A DNA stretch of 64,000 nucleotides, taken from positions 286,808 to 350,807 of the forward strand of contig NZ_JAODTZ010000002.1 of the NCBI RefSeq assembly GCF_025399795.1, written 5' to 3'. This document shows, in pieces, positions 24,020 to 32,460 of this stretch. The stretch's first letter is position 1. Every line of letters begins with the position of its first letter. The stretch is from Streptomyces rhizosphaerihabitans (GTDB lineage: Bacteria; Actinomycetota; Actinomycetes; Streptomycetales; Streptomycetaceae). A program made the position numbers and the translations under genes. Below the pieces are notes generated by a model. The model saw only the letters and a list, made by a program, of their open reading frames with translations, searched no databases and was not told where the DNA came from.

Positions 24020-25983
24020 GCGACTCTTCCCCGACTCCTTCCACGATTGCCTCAGCGGCCCCTTCCCCGGCTTCCGCTCCGGCCTCTTCCCCGGCTTCCG
24101 GCCCGGCCTCTTCGCAGGCTTCCCCCGCGGCCCCTCTGGTCGAAGTGAGCGACCTGGTCGTCGACTTCGGAGACCTGCGCGCCGTCGACGGGCTCTCCTT
24201 CCGGCTGGAGAAGGGCGCCGCGCTGGGCCTGGTCGGCGAGTCCGGCTCGGGCAAGTCCACCGTGGCGTCGGCCCTGTTGGCGCTGCACCGGGGCACCGGA
24301 GCGCGTGTCGGCGGCACAGTCGGCGTGGCCGGCATCGACGTACAGCGGGCATCCGACGACGAACTGCGTCGGCTGCGCGGCGGAAAGGCCGCCATGGTCT
24401 TCCAGGATCCGTTGTCCTCCCTCGACCCGTACTACGCGGTCGGCGACCAGATCGCCGAGGTGTACCGGGTGCACACCAAGGCGTCCCGGCGAGCGGCACG
24501 CGCGCGTGCGGTGCGGGTACTGGACCGCGTCGGCATCCCCGACGCGGCACGCCGGTCCCGCTCGCGCCCGCACGAGTTCAGCGGCGGTATGCGCCAGCGC
24601 GCCCTCATCGCCATGGCGCTGGCCTGCGAGCCCGAGCTCCTGATCGCCGACGAGCCGACCACGGCCCTCGACGTGACCGTCCAGGCCCAGATCCTCGACC
24701 TGCTGCACACCCTGCGGCAGGAGACCGGAACGGGGCTGCTGCTGGTTACCCATGACGTCGGGGTCGCGGCCGAGAGCGTCGACGAGATCCTCGTGATGCG
24801 TCACGGGCGCGCGGTCGAGCACGGGCCGGTTGCCGCCGTCCTCGGCGCACCCCGGGAGCCGTACACTCGCGAACTCCTCGGCGCCGTCCCCCGCTTGGAC
24901 ACACCTCGGGCCGTCAAACGGACCCGGTACGAAATCGGCGCCGGACCGGACGCGGGCGACGGGTCCGGCGACGGCGGCATCGGACCGGGCGGAGGCGCAC
25001 GGCCTGTCGCGAACGGCGCCGGACCGGACCGAGGCGCACGGCCTGCCGGGGACGACGGGCCGGCCGGGGGCACGGGCTCGCTCGCGGGGACCGATCGGGT
25101 CGGGGAACGCGGCCCGGCCGGGGAAACCGGCCAGGTCGGGGGCGTCCGGTCGGGCGACGTCGTCCTCGAAGCGGTCGGGCTCCGGCGGGAGTTCGGGCGC
25201 GGGAAGCAGCGGTTCGCGGCCGTCGACGACGTGTCGCTGAGCGTCCGCCGGGGCGAGACCCTCGGCATCGTCGGCGAGAGCGGCAGCGGGAAGACGACCC
25301 TCGGAAGGATGCTGGTCGGGCTCCTGGAGCCCACGTCCGGCGTGGTCCGTCACGAGGGGCGCGAACAGTCCGGCGTCCGCCCCTCGGTGCAGATGGTCTT
25401 CCAGGACCCGGTGTCGTCCCTCAATCCACGGCGGAGCGTGGGCGAGTCCATCGCCGATCCGCTGCGGGCACGCGGGATGGGGGTCCCCCCGCTCGGGCGA
25501 AGCCGGGAGTGGGGGAGGGACGAGGGGCACATTCGAGGGCGCGTACGGGAACTGCTGGAGCGCGTGGGGCTCGAAGGGGCGCACTACGACCGCTACCCGC
25601 ACGAGTTCAGCGGCGGGCAGCGCCAGCGTGTCGGCATCGCGCGGGCACTCGCCGCCGAGCCGCACGCCATCGTGTGCGACGAGCCCGTCTCCGCGCTCGA
25701 CGTCACCACACAGGCCCAGGTGGTCGCCCTGCTGGGCGAGTTGCAGCGGGAACTCGGACTCGCGCTGGTGTTCGTGGCCCACGATCTCGCGGTCGTACGC
25801 CAGGTCAGCGACCGGGTGGCGGTGATGCGGCGCGGCCGGCTCGTCGAGTACGGTCCCGCCGACGAGGTCTACGAGAGCCCGCGGGACCCGTACACCCGGC
25901 AGCTGCTGGCCGCCGTACCGGCACTCGACCCGGAGATCGCGGCGCGGCGCCGCGCGGAGCGCAAGAAGCTGTCCCCGGCGTGA
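24016..25983 (+). CDS. Fused double ABC ATPase (DppD-DppF type)
   Basis: A 655-residue protein with two complete ATPase domains. Domain 1 has GESGSGKST, signature FSGGMRQR and Walker B LLIADEPTTALD. Domain 2 has GESGSGKTT, FSGGQRQR and AIVCDEPVSALD. Separate DppD and DppF proteins are fused here through a low-complexity Gly/Ala/Arg/Asp linker of about 75 residues, and the N-terminus is an Ala/Ser/Pro-rich extension. Each domain keeps the C-terminal Opp-type region (EPYTRELLGAVP, DPYTRQLLAAVP). A 42-bp palindromic element is inserted in frame in domain 2. The fusion should power the two permeases as an intramolecular pair. Confidence 0.92.
   Translation: MSDSSPTPSTIASAAPSPASAPASSPASGPASSQASPAAPLVEVSDLVVDFGDLRAVDGLSFRLEKGAALGLVGESGSGKSTVASALLALHRGTGARVGGTVGVAGIDVQRASDDELRRLRGGKAAMVFQDPLSSLDPYYAVGDQIAEVYRVHTKASRRAARARAVRVLDRVGIPDAARRSRSRPHEFSGGMRQRALIAMALACEPELLIADEPTTALDVTVQAQILDLLHTLRQETGTGLLLVTHDVGVAAESVDEILVMRHGRAVEHGPVAAVLGAPREPYTRELLGAVPRLDTPRAVKRTRYEIGAGPDAGDGSGDGGIGPGGGARPVANGAGPDRGARPAGDDGPAGGTGSLAGTDRVGERGPAGETGQVGGVRSGDVVLEAVGLRREFGRGKQRFAAVDDVSLSVRRGETLGIVGESGSGKTTLGRMLVGLLEPTSGVVRHEGREQSGVRPSVQMVFQDPVSSLNPRRSVGESIADPLRARGMGVPPLGRSREWGRDEGHIRGRVRELLERVGLEGAHYDRYPHEFSGGQRQRVGIARALAAEPHAIVCDEPVSALDVTTQAQVVALLGELQRELGLALVFVAHDLAVVRQVSDRVAVMRRGRLVEYGPADEVYESPRDPYTRQLLAAVPALDPEIAARRRAERKKLSPA
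25477..25518 (+). repeat. REP-like palindromic element inserted in frame in the ATPase
   Basis: Begins ATGGGGGTCCCCCCGCTC, continues with a GCGAAGCC loop and ends AGTGGGGGAGG, with complementary arms. From memory, near-identical GGGGGTCCCCCC...GTGGGGGAGG sequences recur many times in Streptomyces genomes. It encodes MGVPPLGRSREWGR between two conserved parts of the ATPase and keeps the frame. Only this copy was found in the window. Confidence 0.65.
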
Positions 25984-26187
25984 TGCGCGGCCCCGGGCCC
26001 GGCGAAATCGTTCCTGCTTGACCTCGTAGCGCGACGAAACGCGGCCTGCGCGGGAAAGTTACGACCGTTCACCCCTTTTGGTGGTGTGGCGGACAACCGT
26101 CCGTCGCACCACCGCCTTGTCCGCATACGTTCGTCCCGCTGCGAGCCGCCGGGTCAACGGCGGCTCCCCATACGGGAGATCGGGGGT

Positions 26188-27960
26188 GTGCTCGTGCGCA
26201 TCGGACTGCTGACGGAGGGTGGCTATCCGTATGTGAGCGGTGACGCCGGACTCTGGTGCGACCGGCTCGTGCGCGGGCTCGGGCGGCACGAGTTCGACAT
26301 CTACGCGCTCAGCCGCACCGAGCGCCAGGAGGACCAGGGCTGGATCCAGCTGCCGCCCCAGGTCAAACGCGTACGCACGGCGCCGCTGTGGACGGCGCAC
26401 AGCGACGGAGTGGTGTACGGACGCCGGGCCCGGCGCCGGTTCGCCGAGGCGTACGGGGAGCTCGCGGCGGCGGTGTGCGCAGGCCCGGAAGCCGCGGGCA
26501 CGGAAGCCTCCGGGAACCCGGCGGACTCCGTCGCCGCCCAGGCGGACCGTTTCGCCAGCGCCCTGTACGGACTGGCCGAACTCGCCAGGGACGAGGGCGG
26601 ACTGATCGGCGCCCTGCGCTCCGAGAGCGCGGTGCGTGCCCTGGAGCGCGCGTGCCGAGTGCCCGGCGCACTCCGCACGGCCCGCACCGCGCGCGTACCC
26701 GATCTGCTCAGCGTCGCCGCGCACATCGAGCGCACCCTGCGCCCCCTCTCGCTGGACTGGTACGAGGACGACGCGCTCGGTTCGGCCGACCTCTGCCACG
26801 CCGCGGCCGGCGGAGCGGCGGCGCTGCCCGGCCTCCTCGCCCGGCACTTCCTCGGGGTCCCGCTGCTGGTCACCGAGTACGGCGTGCAGTTGCGGGCGCA
26901 CTACCTGGCCGCCGCGACCCTCGAAGAGGCCCCGGCCGTCCGGGCGCTGCTCGCCGCGTTCCACGGCCGGCTCGCCACCGAGGTCTACCGCGCCGCCGCG
27001 ATCGTCACGCCCGGCAACGCGCACGCCCGCCGTTGGCAGGAGCGCTGCGGCGCCGACCGCGCCAAGCTGCGCACCGTCCACCCCGGCATGGAGGCCGCGC
27101 GCTTCGCGGACGTCGGGGAGGCTGTGCGGGGCAGCCGGTGCGCGGACCCCGACACGCTGGTGTGGGTCGGCCGCATCGAACCGGCCAAGGACCTGATCTC
27201 CCTGCTGCACGCCTTCGCCGAGATCCGCAGGGCCGAGCCGAAGACCCGGCTCCGGATCATCGGCGCCCCGGCCGAAGGCCCGGACGGCGCGACCTATCTG
27301 GCCCACTGCAAGGCGCTGGCCGCGCAGCTCTTCCCCGATGAGGCGGAGGGTGTGCACGCGGTCGGCGACAACCCGGTCTCCTTCGAGGAGATCGGCGGCC
27401 CGGAGATCCCGAGCCTCGCGGAGGCCTACGCCTGCGGAGCCCTGATCGTCCTGTCCAGCGTCGTCGAGGGCTTCCCGGTCAGTCTCGTCGAGGCCATGCT
27501 CTGCGGCCGGGCCACCGTCTCCACGGACGTGGGAGCGGTCGTCGAGGTCATCGGCGGTACGGGGCTGGTGGTTCCGCCGCGCAATCCACGGGCGCTCGCG
27601 GAGGCCTGCGTGGCGCTGCTGCGCGACCCCGAGCGCCGTGAGCGTCTGGGCGCGGCCGCCCGCGCACGCGCCCTCGAACTCTTCACCGTCGAGCAGAACA
27701 TCACGGCATTTCACGGCATTTACCTGGAGATCGTCTCGCACTCCCCGGTGCGTCGGGTCATCGTGGACGAGGAGGGGGAGCCGTTGCCCTTCGGAGTCCC
27801 CGCCGAGGCCCATGTGCCCGGTCGCTGGACCGAGCCGCGCCTCATGACCGCGGGCCGACCGCGCTGGGCGGAGGGTGCACCGGTACGAGCCACCGCGCCC
27901 CTGACGGCGCCGGTTCCAGCGCCCGGGCCGGTGTCCGTTTCCGTGGGGGAGGGCGCGTGA
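26188..27960 (+). CDS. pelF: GT4-family glycosyltransferase, PelF type (DUF3492)
   Basis: A 590-residue cytosolic glycosyltransferase. The N-terminal DUF3492 half begins VRIGLLTEGGYPYVSGDAG and continues GLWCDRLVRGLGRHEFDIYA, the pattern that defines PelF. The GT4 C-terminal half has VWVGRIEPAKDLISLLHAFA, a nucleotide-sugar pocket, and the E-x7-E motif in VEGFPVSLVEAMLCGRATV. PelF in Pseudomonas polymerises the GalNAc-rich exopolysaccharide Pel from UDP-sugars. A C-terminal extension of about 70 residues is Pro/Ala-rich. The GTG at 26188 is chosen because the family starts at this point; a GTG six bases later is equally possible. It is the first gene of a tightly overlapping cluster. Confidence 0.88.
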   Translation: MLVRIGLLTEGGYPYVSGDAGLWCDRLVRGLGRHEFDIYALSRTERQEDQGWIQLPPQVKRVRTAPLWTAHSDGVVYGRRARRRFAEAYGELAAAVCAGPEAAGTEASGNPADSVAAQADRFASALYGLAELARDEGGLIGALRSESAVRALERACRVPGALRTARTARVPDLLSVAAHIERTLRPLSLDWYEDDALGSADLCHAAAGGAAALPGLLARHFLGVPLLVTEYGVQLRAHYLAAATLEEAPAVRALLAAFHGRLATEVYRAAAIVTPGNAHARRWQERCGADRAKLRTVHPGMEAARFADVGEAVRGSRCADPDTLVWVGRIEPAKDLISLLHAFAEIRRAEPKTRLRIIGAPAEGPDGATYLAHCKALAAQLFPDEAEGVHAVGDNPVSFEEIGGPEIPSLAEAYACGALIVLSSVVEGFPVSLVEAMLCGRATVSTDVGAVVEVIGGTGLVVPPRNPRALAEACVALLRDPERRERLGAAARARALELFTVEQNITAFHGIYLEIVSHSPVRRVIVDEEGEPLPFGVPAEAHVPGRWTEPRLMTAGRPRWAEGAPVRATAPLTAPVPAPGPVSVSVGEGA

Positions 27961-29201
27961 CGATCGACAGCGCCGGACCCGGCGCCCCGAGCGGGCTCGA
28001 CGACCTGGGCGAACCGGACCGGCCCGCGACAGCGGCGAGCCCCGGCACCCGGGACGAGCGGTCGGCACGCGACACCGGTCCACTCCGCGACCGTGACTCG
28101 GCACCTGACGGCTCCTCGAGCGTGCGCGGGCCCGCCGGGCACCGAGGCGCTGTGGACCCCGTGAAAGCGCTGATGCACCGGCACCGCGAGCTCTGCGAGC
28201 GGGCCGTGGACCCGCTGGAGATCGCGGCGGGCCTGGAGGCGCACGGGGTGACCGACCGGACCGCCGCGCGCTTGCGGCACCGGGACGTCTTCTCGCTCGC
28301 CGAGGAGATGTACGCCCGCGCGGCACGCGACGGGGACTCCGCGCCCCGCACCGAGACTCCGGGACACCCCGGCACGCGCGCCTACTGGGCGGCGCTCGCC
28401 CTGGTGCCGGGCGCCCTCGGTACGGCCGTCGTCGTCGGGCTGCGGCTCACCGACGGGAACCAGCGTCTCGCCGTCGCCGCGTTCGGCGCCCTGGCCATGG
28501 CGTCGGGCCTGCACGTCGCCCTCCGCCGCGGCCCCCTGAGCACCCCGCACCGCACGGCGAACGCCGCACGCGCTTGGACCTGCTGGCTCGTCACATACGC
28601 CCTCGTCGGTGACGGACTGCTGAGCGCCGGGCAGGACGGCGGCCCGGACGGCCCCTGGCCCCTGGCCACCGCGTCCGTGCCGGCCCTCTCCCTGGCCTGC
28701 GCCCCGGCGGCCTGGTGCGCCCACCTCTTCGCCGTCCGTGCCCGTCGCCGGTTGAGCGCGAGCCGCGGCCTCGAGGAGTTCGCCGCCTCCGTCCGCCCCC
28801 TGCTCCTCGGGGCGTTCACCCTGTTCCTGTGCGCACTGGGCGGACTGCTCGCGCTGTCCGGGACGGTATTGAACGAGTCACCCGCCTACGCCGGAGCCGG
28901 CGCCCTCGGCGCGCTGCTCCTGCTCGCCAGACTGCTGACCACACGCGGCTTCACCCGCGCGCCGGGCCGCGCGCTCGCCGGCGCGGGCGCGACGGAGGCC
29001 ACCGCCCTCGCCACGGTCTTCGCCGCGCGCCTGCCCGGCTGCTCGTTCCTGGCCACCCCCGTCGACAGCCTGATCGGGGCAGCGGGACCCGGCGCCGTAC
29101 CGGCCCTGGCCTGCGGGGCGGGCGCACTCGTCCTCCTCGTCCAGGCGACCCGAACCCTCACCCGCGCCTCGGCCCACGCCCCGCCCTGCGAGGCCCCATG
29201 A
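27957..29201 (+). CDS. Polytopic membrane protein of the PelF cluster
   Basis: A 414-residue protein overlapping the pelF stop codon (GTGA), hence translationally coupled. Residues 1-60 are polar and low in complexity. A short conserved-looking helical region follows (MHRHRELCERAVDPLEIAAG, then LRHRDVFSLAEEMYARA), and about eight hydrophobic segments cover residues 140-400. By position it is the obvious candidate membrane partner for PelF. The Gram-negative system uses the many-helix protein PelG, but I see no sequence similarity strong enough to call it PelG. Its function as exporter is an inference from context. Confidence 0.78.
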   Translation: MTIDSAGPGAPSGLDDLGEPDRPATAASPGTRDERSARDTGPLRDRDSAPDGSSSVRGPAGHRGAVDPVKALMHRHRELCERAVDPLEIAAGLEAHGVTDRTAARLRHRDVFSLAEEMYARAARDGDSAPRTETPGHPGTRAYWAALALVPGALGTAVVVGLRLTDGNQRLAVAAFGALAMASGLHVALRRGPLSTPHRTANAARAWTCWLVTYALVGDGLLSAGQDGGPDGPWPLATASVPALSLACAPAAWCAHLFAVRARRRLSASRGLEEFAASVRPLLLGAFTLFLCALGGLLALSGTVLNESPAYAGAGALGALLLLARLLTTRGFTRAPGRALAGAGATEATALATVFAARLPGCSFLATPVDSLIGAAGPGAVPALACGAGALVLLVQATRTLTRASAHAPPCEAP

Positions 29202-29400
29202 GCCACGATCCGCGCCCCGACCCACCGAGCCCGCCTGCCCGGTGGCCCGAGGCCGCCCGAAACCGGCCCACGACACCCCCACCGCCGTGAGCCCTCCCCG
29301 GCACCCGGGCAGCGTCCCGGATCCGGGCCCTCTTTCTCCCGCGGGGCCGACACCGCGGGCCCTCTACGACCTACGGCACCACCTCGAAGGAGACAGCCAG

Positions 29401-29448
29401 ATGATCACCTCCCGAACCGGAGAATCCGCCCCGGGAGCCGCCCGATGA
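29401..29448 (+). CDS. Candidate 15-residue coupling peptide
   Basis: ATG at 29401 encodes MITSRTGESAPGAAR and its stop (TGA) overlaps the ATG of the epimerase in the ATGA arrangement. It has the best ribosome site of the neighbourhood (AAGGAG, eight bases upstream), while the epimerase itself has none as good. The likely role is to bring ribosomes to the epimerase start. Confidence 0.5.
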   Translation: MITSRTGESAPGAAR

Positions 29449-30407
29449 GGGTCCTGCTGATCGGAGCCAACGGCTACCTCGGCCGTTTCGTCGCCGACAG
29501 ACTGCTCGCCGACCCGGCCGTGCAGCTCACCGCGCTCGGCCGGGGCGACGACGCCGACGTGCGGTTCGACCTCGCTTCGGGCAGCCCCGGCGCACTCACC
29601 CGCTTCCTGGACGCGGTGCACCCCGGAGTCGTCATCAACTGCGCGGGCGCCACCCGCGGCGGCGCCCGCGACCTGACCCGGCACAACACCGTCGCCGTCG
29701 CCACCGTCTGCGAGGCGCTGCGCCGCAGCGGCTGCGGGGCCCGGCTCGTCCAGATCGGCTGCGGCGCCGAGTACGGGCCCAGCCAGTCCGGCTCCTCCAC
29801 CGCGGAGGACGCCGTCCCGCGCCCGGGCGGCCCCTACGGAGTGAGCAAACTCGCCGCGACCGAACTCGTCCTCGGCTCCGGCCTGGACGCCGTCGTGCTC
29901 CGCGTCTTCTCACCCGCGGGACCCGGCACACCCGCCGGGTCCCCGCTCGGCCGGCTCGCCGAAGCCCTGCGCCGCGCCATGCAGGCCAGCGACGGCGAAC
30001 TCAAACTCGGCGGCCTCGGCGTCCAACGCGACTTCATCGACGTCCGCGATGTCGCCCGCGCCGTCCACGCCGCCTCCCTGTCCGCAGCACAAGGCGTGAT
30101 CAACATCGGCTCGGGCCGTGCCGTACGCCTCCGCGACGCCGCCGCCGTCCTCGCACGCGTGGCCGGCTACAGCGGCACCCTGCACGAACTCGACGGCCCG
30201 CCCGGCCCGCTCATGAGGCCGTCCATCGGCCACCCCCGCCCCGAACCCGACCACGTGGCCCCGGTCGCGTACCCCTACCCGGACGGCTGCGGCAGCTGGC
30301 AGCAGGCCGATGTGCGCACCGCACGCGACCGGCTCGGCTGGCGGCCCCGGATCAACCTCGAGGAATCCCTCGCCGACATCTGGATGGAGGCGGCATGTCG
30401 TATCTGA
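29445..30407 (+). CDS. NAD-dependent sugar epimerase/dehydratase (extended SDR)
   Basis: A 320-residue protein. The Rossmann signature is GANGYLGRF (residues 7-15), followed by INCAGATRGGARDLTRHNTV and the active-site pattern with Tyr-x3-Lys in GGPYGVSKLAATEL (about residues 129-142). The C-terminal sugar-binding part includes GVQRDFIDVRDVARAVHAAS and DRLGWRPRINLEESLADIW. Such enzymes interconvert UDP- or dTDP-sugars; a UDP-GlcNAc/GalNAc 4-epimerase role, as for PelX, would fit the cluster but is not proven by sequence. It overlaps both the 15-residue frame upstream and the hydrolase gene downstream. Confidence 0.88.
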   Translation: MRVLLIGANGYLGRFVADRLLADPAVQLTALGRGDDADVRFDLASGSPGALTRFLDAVHPGVVINCAGATRGGARDLTRHNTVAVATVCEALRRSGCGARLVQIGCGAEYGPSQSGSSTAEDAVPRPGGPYGVSKLAATELVLGSGLDAVVLRVFSPAGPGTPAGSPLGRLAEALRRAMQASDGELKLGGLGVQRDFIDVRDVARAVHAASLSAAQGVINIGSGRAVRLRDAAAVLARVAGYSGTLHELDGPPGPLMRPSIGHPRPEPDHVAPVAYPYPDGCGSWQQADVRTARDRLGWRPRINLEESLADIWMEAACRI

Positions 30408-31144
30408 CCAGCACCGCAACCGGCAGCGCGAGCACCGACTTAGGACTCGGCTTCGGCGTCCCCGGCTATGCGCACCCCCTTGTCGCCCCGGTGGAATGGG
30501 ACGAACTCACCCGCCCCGGCACTCCCTTGCACTGGGTCGTCCTGAACGTGGACAACGGTCCCGGCGAGCGACCCGACCCGCGCTGCCTGGAGGCCACCGG
30601 ACGGCTGCGCAACGCGGGCGTCCGGGTGCTGGGACTTCTCGACGCAGCCCATGGCGTACGCCCCTTCGGTGAAACGATCGCCGACGCGCGCCGCCATCTC
30701 GACTGGTACCAGGCCGACGGATTCATCCTCGACCGCTGTCCCACCGAACGCGCCGCGCTCCCCGAGATCCGCCGCACGGTCGGCGCGCTCCGCGCCCTTT
30801 GCGACGGCGCCCACATCGTGCTGGGCCACGGCACCCACCCCCACCCGGGATACGCCGAGAACGCCGACCAGCTGGTGACCTTCTCGGGACCCTGGACCGA
30901 ATACCGCTGGTCGCAGGTCGCCGAATGGACCGCCGACTATCCCCCCGAGCGCTTCTGCCATTTCGTTCACGGTGTGCCGCGCGGCCACCTGGACGAGGCA
31001 CTGCGCATCGCCCGCTGGCAGGGCGCCTCGACGATCTACTTCACCGACCGCTCGGATCACGGCGGGAAGGCCGACCCCTGGGAGACGATGCCCGGCTACT
31101 GGGACGAGATCGTCTCGCGGATCGGAACGGGTGTCTCGGAATGA
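30395..31144 (+). CDS. Spherulin-4 family glycoside hydrolase-like protein (Sph3-type)
   Basis: A 249-residue protein with the spherulation-specific family 4 pattern: FGVPGYAHPLVAPVEWDEL at the start, HWVVLNVDNGPGERPD, then the acidic strand WYQADGFILDRCPTE and VLGHGTHPHPGYAENADQ with LVTFSGPW. It ends with HFVHGVP and IYFTDRSD. Fungal Sph3 of this family cuts galactosaminogalactan, and the PelA hydrolase domain has related activity on Pel. The protein has no secretion signal that I can see, which is unusual for a hydrolase of an exported polymer. It overlaps the epimerase by 13 bases. Confidence 0.85.
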   Translation: MSYLTSTATGSASTDLGLGFGVPGYAHPLVAPVEWDELTRPGTPLHWVVLNVDNGPGERPDPRCLEATGRLRNAGVRVLGLLDAAHGVRPFGETIADARRHLDWYQADGFILDRCPTERAALPEIRRTVGALRALCDGAHIVLGHGTHPHPGYAENADQLVTFSGPWTEYRWSQVAEWTADYPPERFCHFVHGVPRGHLDEALRIARWQGASTIYFTDRSDHGGKADPWETMPGYWDEIVSRIGTGVSE

Positions 31145-31163
31145 AGAAGGGCGTGGCAGTGTT
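31138..31163 (+). promoter_or_regulatory. SigR-type promoter of moeZ
   Basis: GGAAT at 31138-31142, exactly 18 bases, then GTT at 31161-31163. It overlaps the end of the preceding gene and lies 45 bases upstream of the moeZ start. I recall the S. coelicolor orthologue as a member of the SigR regulon. Confidence 0.7.
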
Positions 31164-31207
31164 ACGGGGAGAACAACTGTAGTGATTGACCGACCAACGG
31201 AGTCCCC

Positions 31208-32386
31208 GTGTCGCTGCCACCCCTGGTCGAGCCAGCCTCTGAGCTCACCGTAGACGAGGTCCGCAGGTACTCCCGCCACCTGATCATCCCCGATGTGGGT
31301 ATGGACGGGCAGAAGCGGCTGAAGAACGCCAAGGTGCTCTGTGTGGGCGCCGGCGGCCTCGGATCGCCGGCACTGATGTACCTGGCCGCGGCGGGCGTGG
31401 GCACGCTCGGCATCGTGGAGTTCGACGAGGTCGACGAGTCGAACCTGCAGCGCCAGATCATCCACAGCCAGGCGGACATCGGCCGCTCCAAGGCCGAGTC
31501 CGCGCGCGATTCCGTGCTGGGCATCAACCCGTACGTGAACGTGGTCCTCCACGAAGTGCGGCTCGAGGCCGAGAACGTGATGGACATCTTCAGCCAGTAC
31601 GACCTGATCGTCGACGGCACGGACAACTTCGCGACCCGCTACCTGGTCAACGACGCGTGCGTGCTGCTCAACAAGCCGTACGTGTGGGGCTCGATCTACC
31701 GCTTCGACGGACAGGCCTCCGTCTTCTGGTCCGAGCACGGTCCCTGCTACCGCTGCCTCTACCCGGAGCCCCCGCCGCCGGGCATGGTCCCGTCCTGCGC
31801 CGAGGGCGGTGTCCTCGGTGTGCTGTGCGCGTCCATCGGTTCCATCCAGGTCAACGAGGCGATCAAGCTTCTCGCGGGCATCGGTGAGCCGCTCGTCGGC
31901 CGCCTGATGATCTACGACGCCCTGGAGATGCAGTACCGCCAGGTCAAGGTCCGCAAGGACCCGAACTGTGCGGTCTGCAGTGAGAACCCCACCGTCACCG
32001 AGCTCATCGACTACGAGGCCTTCTGCGGTGTCGTGTCCGAGGAGGCGCAGGAGGCGGCCGCCGGCTCGACGATCACTCCCAAGCAGCTCAAGGAGTGGAT
32101 CGACGACGGCGAGAACATCGAGATCATCGATGTCCGCGAGATCAACGAGTACGAGATCGTCTCGATCCCCGGCGCCAAGCTGATCCCGAAGAACGAGTTC
32201 CTCATGGGCGCCGCCCTGGAGACCCTGCCGCAGGACAAGAAGATCGTCCTGCACTGCAAGACGGGTGTCCGCAGTGCGGAGGTCCTCGCCGTCCTGAAGT
32301 CCGCCGGTTTCTCCGACGCGGTACACGTCGGCGGCGGTGTGATCGGCTGGGTCAACCAGATCGAGCCCGAGAAGCCGGTGTACTGA
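31208..32386 (+). CDS. moeZ: MoeZ/MoeB-type adenylyltransferase-sulfurtransferase
   Basis: A 392-residue fusion of an E1-like adenylation domain and a C-terminal rhodanese. The ATP site is VLCVGAGGLGSPALMYLAAA (about 44-63). Zinc is held by CYRC and CAVC pairs, and the adenylation loop contains DGTDNFATRYLVNDA. The rhodanese active Cys is at about residue 350 in HCKTGVRSAEV. MoeZ activates the C-terminus of small sulfur carriers (MoaD, CysO, ThiS types) and transfers sulfur for molybdopterin, Cys and thiocarboxylate-dependent secondary metabolism. The GTG is preceded by CGGAG. A SigR-type promoter and a strong downstream terminator make it a single-gene unit. Confidence 0.93.
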   Translation: MSLPPLVEPASELTVDEVRRYSRHLIIPDVGMDGQKRLKNAKVLCVGAGGLGSPALMYLAAAGVGTLGIVEFDEVDESNLQRQIIHSQADIGRSKAESARDSVLGINPYVNVVLHEVRLEAENVMDIFSQYDLIVDGTDNFATRYLVNDACVLLNKPYVWGSIYRFDGQASVFWSEHGPCYRCLYPEPPPPGMVPSCAEGGVLGVLCASIGSIQVNEAIKLLAGIGEPLVGRLMIYDALEMQYRQVKVRKDPNCAVCSENPTVTELIDYEAFCGVVSEEAQEAAAGSTITPKQLKEWIDDGENIEIIDVREINEYEIVSIPGAKLIPKNEFLMGAALETLPQDKKIVLHCKTGVRSAEVLAVLKSAGFSDAVHVGGGVIGWVNQIEPEKPVY

Positions 32387-32412
32387 CCGGCGCAGGCTCT
32401 GCCCGCTTTTCC

Positions 32413-32459
32413 GATGGTGGGGGTCTCGCGGACCAGGTGTCCGCGAGACCCCCACCATC
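32413..32459. terminator. Bidirectional terminator between moeZ and the S33 peptidase genes
   Basis: Perfect 21-base-pair stem beginning GATGGTGGGGGTCTCGCGGA around a five-base loop; it serves both convergent transcripts. Confidence 0.85.
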
Positions 32460-32460
32460 G

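Noticed and set aside
31141..31182. 13-codon frame with a TTA codon between the spherulin-type gene and moeZ
   Set aside because: It coincides with the SigR-type promoter, whose transcript would start inside or after it; no ribosome site precedes it.
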